Below, one piece after another: positions 36,361 to 45,382 of a DNA stretch of 64,000 nt (position 1 is the first letter of the stretch; each line of letters starts with the position of its first letter). The translations under genes and the position numbers were made by a program. The stretch comes from Morinoia aosen (taxonomy: Eukaryota; Arthropoda; Malacostraca; Amphipoda; Talitridae). The DNA lies in contig CM059571.1 of NCBI GenBank assembly GCA_030386875.1, forward strand, positions 21,384,355 to 21,448,354, written 5' to 3'. Under the pieces are notes generated by a model that worked only from the letters and a program-made list of their open reading frames with translations, searched no databases and was not told the origin of the DNA.

Positions 36361-36900
36361 TAGCGTGCAGGACCCGTCATAAATGACGACATTCGACATT
36401 TCCCTTGAATACATGTTCCAGATATAGACGACAACAAATATGTCAGCAGTCCCCTCGATTAAAAAAAAAATTCTCGAATGTATGCACTAATGAACCTCGT
36501 ATCACAGATACGACCATCAAGCATCCGTACACGAGCGTCGCAGACACCCGGACCAACCAAGTAAGCAACAACTGGGCATTGTTATTCAAATGTAAAAAAT
36601 TATTCACAAATTTAATGTGTTCAATGATATTTCCATGCCAATAACATAGGAAAAATTAGGCACAAAAATTTATAAACTTTTAATTTTATTTATGGAGAAA
36701 CATAGCGTTTTTTTATTTAAGGGATGATTATTAGCCAAGAAGTTCTTGAAAAAATATGCAATATCTTTTTTCTTCCTCTAAGTGGCATTTTCTTAAACAA
36801 TAGATTTTTAATTTTCATTGCCGTAATGTTTTTTGGCTTGTAAACAAATGAACAGATGCCAGGTTTTTATATCATTCGAACGGTATTTATGATACCATTC
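36361..36900. repeat. Dispersed repeat family R, copy 3 (longest)
   Basis: It begins TAGCGTGCAGGACCCGTCAT with the palindromic CGTCATAAATGACG, then follows copy 1 through CACAGATACGACCATCAAGC, CCAACCAAGTAAGCAACAAC, GCCAAGAAGTTCTTG, TTTTCTTAAACAATAG and GATGCCAGGTTTTT. Its right part forms the left arm of the inverted repeat at 36797-37152. Confidence 0.85.
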
Positions 36901-37152
36901 GAATAGATTTAAATTATTGGGAGTGCTGCAGAGAGGATATATTAGCATATATATTAAATATTTATTTATTATAATATACATGTACAAAATTATAATATAC
37001 ATTTTTATTTATCCTCTCTGCAACACACGCAATAATTTAAATCTATTCGAATGGTATCATAAATACCATTCGAATGTTGTAAAAAACCTAGCATCCATTA
37101 ACGTTTATTTACAAGCAAACAAAATTGCTGCAATAAAAATTGAATTTATTGT
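36797..37152. repeat. 143-bp inverted repeat around an AT-rich 70-bp centre
   Basis: Arm 36797-36939 pairs with arm 37010-37152; shared words include AGAGAGGATA with TATCCTCTCT, and CATTCGAATAGATTTAAATT with its complement. The arms differ at a moderate number of sites. The centre is itself partly repeated (TTATAATATACAT twice, near 36969 and 36989). The arms are the right-hand portion of repeat family R. Confidence 0.85.
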
Positions 37153-37365
37153 TCAAGAAAATACGATTTGTAGAAATTCATAAATACCATTCGAATGACG
37201 TAAAAAACCTGGCATCCGTTCATGTTTATTTACAAGCAAAAAATATTGCCGCAGTAAAAATTGAATTTATTGTTCAAGAAAATACAATTTTTAGACATTT
37301 CTGTAGTCGTGAAGGGCCTGCTCTCGTATTCCTGAGTCATGAAGGGCCTGCTCTCGTATTTCTTG
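37058..37365. repeat. 121-bp tandem duplication followed by a 30-bp tandem duplication
   Basis: CATAAATACCATTCGAATG begins at 37058 and again at 37179, so the right arm of the inverted repeat is duplicated with a 121-base period up to about 37297. At 37306 and 37336 a separate 30-base unit, GTCRTGAAGGGCCTGCTCTC plus GTATT(C/T)CTGA, occurs twice. Confidence 0.85.
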
Positions 37366-38321
37366 ACGGACCATCTTTCTAATTTTACATCCTGTGCTCT
37401 GCTATCGTAAAGTCTTGCATTGCATTTCCATGAGTGATTTAAAATCAGTGTTGCTTCAGTGCTCGATTTCGTAACTTAGTCAAACTTTTTCGCCGGAGCG
37501 TGCATTTTTTTTTGCCGCCATAGCGATTTGACAACTGGGGCGGCGGAAAACATGCATGCAGGCGGCGAAAAAGCTAAACTGGGAATTGACCAGCGCTCTG
37601 CGCTCGAGCCTGAGTGGTTGTTGGTGGCCAGTATTTCGATAATTAAATGTATTCGTTAGGAGTTGTAAAATTTTCTAATTTAGTGTGAGGAATCTCTTAC
37701 TCGAATAAATACTCTTTCTTGTGAATGAAGTGCTTCATGTTCTAGTAAGGTCTGTTGTTTTAAATCCTTGCTCCGTCCCCTTTAGACAAATTAACGTTAA
37801 ACACGTTACACAAGCGCAATGAAAGCTATCAGAATTATGACAACCGAAAAATCCAAATAGTTACCTACTGCGGGTGCACCGCTCGAAGACTGCTATTGGG
37901 AGGACTTGCTCAGCTGATATCTTGGTGCTGCAAGCAGAGACCGTAGCATTTCTCGTTATATAACTTGTCTTTCCACCCCGCCTTAAGGGATTCGTTCCTA
38001 AATGTTTTTTTAAATAGAGTTCATATCATAGGTAAATTAAGGATTGCGGTTCAAGAATTATTTTATAGTCTTCGCTCATGGCTGTGATGGGAATAGAAAC
38101 TCGATAGCAAGAAATGCGAGAGCTCTTGCCGGTAACATCAAGAAATCAGCTGTGGATGTCCGATTGTCCGTCCATTACCATTAGCAGAATATACTTTGTT
38201 ACTGAAGCGCTAGAAACCTGGTTTTACTACTGCTACTTAGCGAAATACCTCGCAGAACTCTACCGTTCAAGAACTGGATTTTAGTCGTCTTTCGTTGTTC
38301 AGAGAAGTTGAGCTATTGCCT
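37366..38321. other. Unassigned sequence
   Basis: No supported gene. The GC-richer part at 37490-37620 includes two similar GGCGGCGGAAA/GGCGGCGAAAA strings. Confidence 0.35.
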
Positions 38322-38575
38322 CAGAGAAGTGTTGTCTCATAGAAGAATTACCACACAGAAGCATTGCATTGCTTCACAGATATATTACCTAATAGTAGTA
38401 TTGCCTCACAGAAGTATTACCTCATAGAAGTATTGCCTCATAGAAGAATTACCTCATAGGAGTATTGCCTCAGAGAAGTATGGCCTCGGAGAAGTATTGC
38501 CTCACAGAAGATTGCTTTATAGAAGTATTGCCTCACAGAGTTATTGCCTCACAGAAGTACACATTGCCGCACAAT
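38322..38575. repeat. 16-bp degenerate tandem repeat, about 15 copies
   Basis: The unit is about CCTCACAGAAGTATTG. Copies vary at positions 5-7 (CACAG, CATAG, CAGAG, CGGAG) and at the last base (TTG or TTA), and a few carry small indels. It is more diverged than the other arrays in the window. Confidence 0.88.
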
Positions 38576-39601
38576 TCGGGATGTGGACTACCAAGATTAA
38601 ATATAACATTAGTGTTGGGTTTTCTCATTAAATAAACATAATAATATAAATGGTCGAAACATCGGCCTTTCTTCAGCAGATAATTAATAGTTATTTTAGA
38701 AGATGATCATCAATTTATGAAAATCGGTTTCCTGTCTGCACATACTTAACATTAAATAATGAATGACCGATTATACACAAAAAAACAGTAATTACAAAAA
38801 GTAATTTATGTTAATTTATTTTTATAAAAAACGTAAAGGTCGTAAAGAAGTTTGAGCATCTCCTACAGTAACAGGTGAGTAAATTAAACTTCCAGAAATG
38901 ATATCGTAAGTCTTCACTTCATAACTCACCTTATCATACACGAACTCTAAAATTAAACTTCCAGATAAGATAACCAAGCGTATGACCGTCAGATAACATT
39001 TCAGGTGAAAAAATAAAATTCACTTTCACGAACTTCATTCAAACTATAAGTTGGTGAGTTCATTTTACAAAACTCCGCTATATGGCTCCAATAACTTTTT
39101 TGTTAAAGCAAAGAGGACAAAAGCTGAGATTTTCCACAAGCAACTCCATGAAAAGTTTGAAATATGTTCATGCTGCCTCTTATTACACAACACTACTACA
39201 AGGAGGAATGCATCAGCAAAGAAGCAGAGGAGCTCAAAAAAGAACCAAAATTAATTCATTAAATGCAGACAATAAAAATTGACCGATCACTACATGATGA
39301 AACAAATTCTCTTAAGCGCATCAGTATCATTTACGTATCCAATATATCCCTGGGTTCCGAGATGAAAGAGGAAAGAATATGCTTTTATTACAGATTTCGA
39401 TAATCATTTGAAGAAGGATAAACACATGCTCTCGTGGTATCAAGCTTATAAGAAACTAACACTAACATCAAATAAAATCTCTATTATAAGCAATCCCAGT
39501 AATGCTCTTGTAAGCAAACATCCACTTTGCATGTCTACAAAAAAGTGCTATAAAACCATTCATGTAAAAAATTTATCACTTTGCTTGAATCGCAATGCTA
39601 A
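38576..39601. other. Unassigned sequence with a duplicated segment
   Basis: AAATTAAACTTCCAGA occurs twice (near 38883 and 38951) within a loosely repeated block at 38870-39000 that mentions GTGAGT and CTCACC words. On the plus strand, frames at 39051-39254 and 39408-39782 (67 and 124 codons) are lysine-rich, open and unrecognised. Given the PLE-like inverted repeat that follows, they may be PLE-derived. Confidence 0.35.
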
Positions 39602-39940
39602 TAGAAATTTAAAAGCGAAGAAAACGCTAATAAAACTAGTCATATTTACTCAAATTGAGAAAAAACAAAATCGAAAACGTTTCGGAGTCCAGCTCCATCT
39701 TCAGTTCTGTAAAATACAAAGAATTCAAAAAAGTGCAAAAAGTACAAACATTACGAAAAACACAAGCAATACAAAAAAGTAAAACGAACACAATTTTGTA
39801 CTTATACACTTTTTTGAATTCTTTGTATTTTACAGAACTGAAGATGGAGCTGGACTCCGAAACATTTTCGATTTTGTTTTTTCTCAATTTGAGTAAATAT
39901 GACTAGTTTTATTAGCGTTTTCTTCGCTTTTAAATTTCTA
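39602..39940. repeat. 134-bp near-perfect inverted repeat, 71-bp loop, with hammerhead-like core in each arm
   Basis: Arms 39602-39735 and 39807-39940 are reverse complements at 133 of 134 positions; the one difference is GAAACGTTTT against GAAACATTTT, a CpG-to-TpG type change. The same 27-residue open frame therefore occurs on both strands. Each arm contains CTGAAGA, T, GGAG, a 5-nt loop, CTCC, GAAAC (39838-39863 on the plus strand, 39679-39704 on the minus strand). This is the order seen in the PLE hammerhead-like motifs at 44.7 and 47.9 kb. The tail after GAAAC also resembles those PLE ends (GATTTTG, TTTT, CAATTTGAGTAAATATGACT, TTTATTAGCG). I infer a head-to-head pair of PLE termini or a palindromic element. 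Confidence 0.9.
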
Positions 39941-42186
39941 CATTCATGTAAAGTGCTGCTCGATAGTCACATACTTTAAGCTACATTTTGTCTTGAAAAA
40001 CCATTCTGCAAAACATACAAGGACTATTTAGCACCATTTTTTACGTAAATAAAACCTTTCTGACAAGAATTATGAAGGCGTCCGCTATCAATGCCTGCAA
40101 ATCCCCTGTCAGTCCTTCCTAAATTTGAATGGTTTTGGCAGAGACCTAACCTCGTTAACAGAAGTTATTTTTACACGATTGTTGCCAAAATACTTTGACC
40201 TGTTATCAGCAAGAACTCTGCACTGCATGGACGCATACAAGCTGGAGCCAGTAGTGTGTCTCTTGATTATAATCAGGAAGATATTGAAAGCATTCAAGGT
40301 ATTGTGGCGTTGAAAAACAGCCTCAAAATTATTGCCTAGAGTTAGTTGCGCCTGAATCTTCGTCGAATGTTTTGTAAGTTTTAAAATTTATAAAATAATA
40401 GTTTGAGAGCGTAAGAACGGAGTAGCCGCTCACTCATCAGTACACTCGTCTCACACAACGGTGGCAGGAAGTATGCACGTTAAGATGCATGGCATATGTT
40501 AGCACAAATTGTTTCTTAGTATTGGATTTGAATTGGTGATGAAAAGTGTTCGGAAATTAGTGATGTTCGTAAAAAAAATTCTCACGTTTACGCAGGAGAA
40601 ATTTTATTCACATGCAGCAGGATAAAAACTCCACATTTAATGAAACAATAACTGATCACGGATCAGAAGAAGTGCCCTGACTGTAGTGCCCTGACTGTAC
40701 GAACACACCTCGAGAATAACGAGTGTTAGTTTTCTAGGAATCAACTTGCGTGATTCCTGAGTAATAAAAGCGTAACTAGCCTTTCTACTTAACGCGATGT
40801 TTCTTGTTTTGCCACCTTGGAAGAAGATCTTGCCGGTATTACACTGTCAGTTTTTTACATTTTTTACACGATGCACAGTCAGCTTACGCTATCATGTCTT
40901 CAATGATCTTCAGAGGAGATATTTGAAGTTAGCAATGCGTCTCGCAGCTTGAGCACTGCACAGGGCAGTGCCCCGTAACATAGGCCTCGAACAAATCCTG
41001 TCTCCTGAGGACACTAGAGCTTCGTTCGAGCCGCTAATTGGCGCCGGGCGCACAGTTGGGCGTGTCTAACAGCCCCTGGTGCCCTGCAGCCATGCAGTTG
41101 ACAAAACATTTGAAAATGCGAGTCTTTGACTTACAAGATTGTATTCTCCGGGCCTTTACTGGGTGTCCCTTGAGATGAGCCCATAAAGTTTCAAGGTTAG
41201 TCCTTGTTTTATAATGGTTGATGTAATGCAATATATGCAATGATCTGGGAAGTGTGATATATTGATTGACGAATAAATTAACCTTCATTATCTTCGTTTA
41301 GAATGCTAAGGATTTCTGCCCGAGACTACCCGTTTTAGCCCTCGCCTAATGCAATCAGCCATTTCTTTACCGTGAACCTGGCAGCCCTGCGATCTGACCT
41401 TCCTCTGAATTGCGTCGCCTGGTGGTCTGGGAAATCTAGCTATTCTGAAAGGTGTCTACAATTCATTCTATTGCTTCAAATAAATCTAACTGATAGCTGT
41501 GATATTTATTCAAATAGTTTTTGTTTTTGAAATTGTAACTTTAGAGCATTTTAGTTAGTATACACATAAACTTTGGCTCATCATGGCTTTTTCTTTTTCA
41601 TCATAATCATGTTAGTGTACGGCCGTCCACGAAGTCGGGCTCTAACCTGTATTCCAAGCTTTTTTAATGGTTGTTGAAGAGGCTGCTGAGGTGGCTGATC
41701 ACATTAATGAATACCTCTTCCTCTAAAGCGCTTCATTAAACTTAAATCTAGTCACAAACATTCTGCGTAGCCTATATATACAAAAAAATTGTTTTACATG
41801 AGTACTAAATACAAAAGATTTTCAACGACTGTAATTGGCAGTAAATATCTACTTTATTATTCGTAATATACCTGGTTGAGATTATGTAAGCATTTAAATT
41901 TTAAAACCTGTATCAAAAGTGAATATTATCATATTAAAGTAAAAATTAAAAGACGGTTGATGTAATGATAACCATACAAATATGGTACCTACAGCACCCT
42001 AAAATTACATAATTTATGAAAATATTTTAATGCCATTGTGAAAGTTATCGTAGTTTTGCATTTTATTTCTTGGAAGAACAATATGATCAAAAATATCATT
42101 GGTTCCATGTTTTAACACAGAAGTTATATTTCCAGGCAGCTTCACATATTCCATTTCATAGCATTCCAAATTTTTTGAACGTTGCA
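39941..42186. other. Unassigned sequence
   Basis: No supported gene or repeat. A short direct repeat AGTGCCCTGACTGTA occurs at about 40671 and 40684. Confidence 0.35.
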
Positions 42187-42435
42187 GTCACCGTGGCCTA
42201 GTGGTTGATACGATGCGTACTCAACGAAAACTCGCCGGTTCTATTCCTGGCAATGGCGAACCTTCACGCCGGGAAACGGGAGAACTTAGCCATAATTCCC
42301 CACTCCACCCAGATGTCGGAAATAGGCTCCAGCTCAGTCGGGGCGGCCGTCATTGCGTCTTGGTGTTAGTTATAAGGCATTTGAAAAACAGATATGCAAA
42401 ATAATTTGAACCACACTTGATTAGAATGAAACATC
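42187..42435 (+). mobile_element. tRNA-derived SINE, copy 2
   Basis: The head GTCACCGTGGCCTAGTGGTT has a clear A box (GTGGCCTAGTGG), followed by a B-box-like CCGGTTCTATTCCTGG (near 42237). The body matches the other two copies: CCCCACTCCACCCAGATGTC, GGAAATAGGCTCCAGCTC, AAGGCATTTGAAAAACA and CACTTGATTAGAATGAAA. It has diverged from copy 1 by many substitutions, so the family is old or long active. Confidence 0.85.
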
Positions 42436-43994
42436 TTGTATCACATATTCATGAGGGATGTGTTCCAAACGAATAAAAACATTGAAATGTTGAACAAATC
42501 TAATTAACCAGTTCCTGAAAAAAGCTAAAATATCACAGTAGTAAACAATGAAGCGAAACAAAACATCATGTATTAAAGGACTGTTCGAATAAAAACCACA
42601 AGCAGTGCTGGTCTCCCTTATGTGAAAGCTGAACGTCTCTATCAATTCCACAATGGCCCATCTGAACAACAGATTTAGATTTTTGCATGAACATACTTAA
42701 AATAAAGAACTTTCCTTTGCCTGCTTACTGACGGACGGATGAAGAGGGACATACTTCAGGTGTTGTTTAATGCTGTCTTCATAAATAGATAACCATTTGG
42801 GTAGAGAGTTGTCACAAACAAATACTGAAGCTTAAGTTTCTTTGATGTATCGACGTGATCTGAACAACTAAAATCTCGTCCAGCGTTAGAAAGTCTTACA
42901 GCAGATATTCATTTTTAGAGAAATGCCGAAGTGCTCCATTTGATGTTTTCCCTGTTAAGTTGAATACAATTTCACTTCTGTTCTCGTAACCAATTACTTT
43001 GATCTCGAAACTGTGTGTTTCAATAAATTCTTCCCTTTAATAAAGTTAGCAGTCAGTAATTGTGAACTTACTATTCCTAGTTTATCTAGTGCATTTAATA
43101 TAAATATTTTTCTGAACCCTTCATTTTGAAAGCACCTCAAATCTCTGCTCACAATCGAGCTGCATGAGACCTCGATGACTCGGATCGGCCTTCTCTGCTG
43201 ATAACATTGAGCCCAAAATAAAGAAATTTGTCTCCCTTTCAGTGTTAAAGACCAGCAATGAATCATATCTATCAAGTATATTTCTAATCATAAATGATTG
43301 GTTCTATAATGGCGATAAATTAAAAATTTGATTTCAATCTTTAGTTGATTTTTCAGCCCAAGTTTCAAGTGAAGAGGACGATCTAATTCCCGTTGGCATT
43401 TTGCTGATCGAAGTTTCTTTGATCGCGAGCTCGCACTGATCAAAAGGGGGGCATACACAATAGGGTCATCGGTAGCCGTAGGGAGGCTTCAAAGGCATGC
43501 GGTCTGAAATTTGGACCGATTGATGGTACTTCGCAGTGAAACCAATGGTAGAATAACTGGAAATACATGTATGTGTTCCTGTAGCTGAAACTACGCATTG
43601 GAAGGAAAGAGCTGAGAATAAAATTTGAAAAGTCTTTTTCATTTGAGGAGCATTTCTTACAAAATATGGAAACTGTGACATTTTGATGGGCTATGCTAAG
43701 AAAGTAATAAAAATGTTGAGCTTAGTACTAGTGGTGTAATTTGACCGTTAGAAACGAATGGAAACTAATCCTTTACATGTCGATGGGAGCTGAATCCGAT
43801 ACTTCTTTTACCATTGTATATGCAGGCAACGCTTTAATAGTTCAAACAAATATACGGATATCTGATTGCATAATTACCTTAATTAGACTTATCACTATTC
43901 AGTACTTTCATTTATTTCCTGAGAAATTGTATGCCTACTGATTCCTTGCTTTATGTATTGTCTGGAGTATGGAAACGATCATAACGCTCAACAT
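42436..43994. other. Unassigned sequence
   Basis: No supported gene. The minus-strand frame at 42994-43275 (93 codons) and the others match no family I know. Confidence 0.35.
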
Positions 43995-44245
43995 AATATA
44001 GAAGATATCAATAAAAATGAACGAGCATGATAAGCTACTTTAATCGTTTGATCATTTAAGGTATATATTCGAATAAAACCTAATTTCAAAAGTTTCGGTG
44101 ACAGGCTACCAGCAGTGATAAGAATTCTGAGAAGCAAAAAGTAAAAATAGACCATTTTAGAATGGCAAATGTAAAAAAATCTATAAAATTGCGTTAATTG
44201 CGATTATCTATTTACAACGGCTGAAGGAAATGAACTAAGAGTGTT
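43995..44245 (-). mobile_element. PLE-1 inverted partner copy: 3' terminal region with degenerate hammerhead-like motif
   Basis: Read on the minus strand, this matches the 3' end of the main PLE (47758-47995): TTCCTTCAGCC, AATCGCAATTAACGC, CATTCTAAAATGGTCTATTT, then the hammerhead position, then AAATTAGGTTTTATTCGAAT and ACCTTAAATGATCAAACGAT, AAAGTAGCTTATC and TTCATTTTTATT. The core is decayed here (CTGCTGG instead of CTGATGA), but GGT and ACC still flank the loop before GAAAC (44109-44090 region), and stem I words ATTC and GAAT are kept. Confidence 0.85.
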
Positions 44246-44565
44246 GTTTAAACCCGGCTTAAGTTTAAAAATGTACAATGTAAAACTGTGGTTTTGCCAT
44301 GACCGGAATTTGAGTAATGGGAATTACATTATCGCACTCGTCAGAATGCTTTCGAACGGCGGAAAATGGGGGCTTTGACAAAATTGAGCCTGTTCTAAAG
44401 CTCCTACCAGAATGCTCGCAAACTCGAGTGCGAAGAGTACGGGATGTGTCACCAATGTACTCTGATGCACAACATGCTCAACTAAACTTATAAACAAGAG
44501 TAGCTTGCATTCCGGCAAGGAGCTTATCTTTATAATTAAAAAATGATGATATTCTAAAGTTGTTG
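44246..44565 (-). pseudogene. PLE-1 inverted partner copy: GIY-YIG endonuclease fragment
   Basis: The minus-strand frame runs GMQATLVYKFS, a stop, then SEYIGDTSRTLRTRVCEHSG, then FRTGSILSKPPFSAVRKHSD. It corresponds to the endonuclease of the main copy at 47397-47757 and keeps the VYK, EYIG and TR(V)xEH motifs of the GIY-YIG fold. One TGA lies just before the YIG motif, and about 30 bases near the end (the RILESLYIFKLK region of the main copy) are deleted. The copy begins abruptly near 44565, where the plus-strand pseudo-LTR of the main element starts, so the two copies are head to head. Confidence 0.85.
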
Positions 44566-44680
44566 GAATTATTACATTTCCTTAAGCCATAGTAAATAGA
44601 TAATCGCAAATAACGTAATTTTATTGCTTGTTTTTAGAGTCGTCATTCTAAAATAATCTATTGTTACTTTGTACTTTTCA

Positions 44681-44744
44681 GCATTCTCATCACTGATGAT
44701 GGCCTGTTGCCGAAACGTTTGAAATTAGGTTTTATACGAATACA
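44681..44744 (+). ncRNA. Hammerhead-like ribozyme motif, PLE-1 5' pseudo-LTR copy (best preserved)
   Basis: CTGATGA at 44693-44699, one T, stem II GGC / loop CTGTT / GCC (44701-44711), then GAAAC (44712-44716), then a possible 2-bp stem III closing with GT at 44729. Upstream GCATTCTCATCA and downstream TATACGAATAC can pair around an internal loop (ATTC with GAAT), giving a plausible stem I. Hammerheads are known in PLE terminal repeats, where they may process tandem transcripts. The extra T before stem II is unusual, so cleavage activity is not assured. Confidence 0.72.
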
Positions 44745-44747
44745 TAC

Positions 44748-45274
44748 TGTTGCCGCAGTTCTTAATTTTGACCCCAGTTAAGAAGTAGGATACCCGTGTC
44801 TGTGATGAACACGGATTATTTGATCGTGTACTTTTGCCGGTGTGACTCGTAATAATTGTGCCTACATTTTGTGATTATTCTATATAGATTCATTTACTGT
44901 TATATTTGATTTGAACCGTGACTGAATATTCTGTAATGATTTATTGTTAGATTTTACGAGTGTAGGAACAAAGTTAATGCTTAGTTTACTTATGTCTTTC
45001 CTTTATTTGCAGAACGAGACTCATATTATTTTCAACCCGTAGCCGTTCATTATTACTGCCGTTGCCATTCAGCCGTGGCCATTATCTCGTTGTGCTACCA
45101 TTGGCTCCCAATTACTGTTCCATGTGATGTTGACCAGCAGAAACAAAAAATGTAAACTTAAAGACTATAATTTCAAACCTGAATGTGCTCCTGTTGACTA
45201 TTTATGTTCAGTAGAATGGTGGTAAATGAATAACTAAGGCCGGTGATGCCAAGTGAAGGTGTGTGGCGCCTTCA
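44748..45274. mobile_element. Solo LTR, 527 bp, with 5-bp target duplication CATAC
   Basis: The insertion starts TGTTGCCGCAG and ends GGCGCCTTCA, that is TG...CA, and is flanked by CATAC on both sides (44743-44747 and 45275-45279). Removing it rejoins the PLE pseudo-LTR exactly. TG/CA ends plus a 5-bp duplication are the hallmark of an LTR retrotransposon of the Ty3 or BEL/Pao type reduced to one LTR by recombination. A TATA-like CTATATAGATTC lies at 44880. No coding sequence remains. The family is not certain. Confidence 0.88.
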
Positions 45275-45382
45275 CATACCTTAAATGATTAAATTATTAA
45301 AGTATCTGATCTTGCTTATTCATTTTTATTACGGTTGCTACGGCTCCCTGATGACTATTATGATTTCATTAAACTGCGCTAA

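Larger units (their letters stand above)
44575..45352 (+). mobile_element. PLE-1 5' pseudo-LTR, split by a solo LTR
   Basis: Segments 44575-44747 and 45275-45352 together match the 3' end of the same element at 47758-47999: CCTTAAGCCAT, AATCGCAA, CATTCTAAAATAATCTA, CTGATGATGGCCTG, AAATTAGGTTTTAT, then after the interruption ACCTTAAATGATTAAAT, TTCATTTTTATTACGG and TGCTACGGCTCCC. The match is continuous once the inserted 527 bp are removed. Direct terminal repeats of this kind (pseudo-LTRs, from tandem arrangement) are established for Penelope-like elements. Confidence 0.88.

Noticed and set aside
38640-38700. Another ribozyme-like motif on the minus strand (CTGAAGA, AAGGCC, TTTCGACC)
   Set aside because: The hairpin and the GAAA are not in the required order, and TTTCGACC does not provide GAAAC after a paired stem.
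44324-44518. A conserved protein shared by 44324-44518 (minus) and 47446-47643 (plus), LPECKLLLFISL at its start
   Set aside because: Both are out-of-frame shadows of the PLE GIY-YIG endonuclease. The similarity comes from the two PLE copies.
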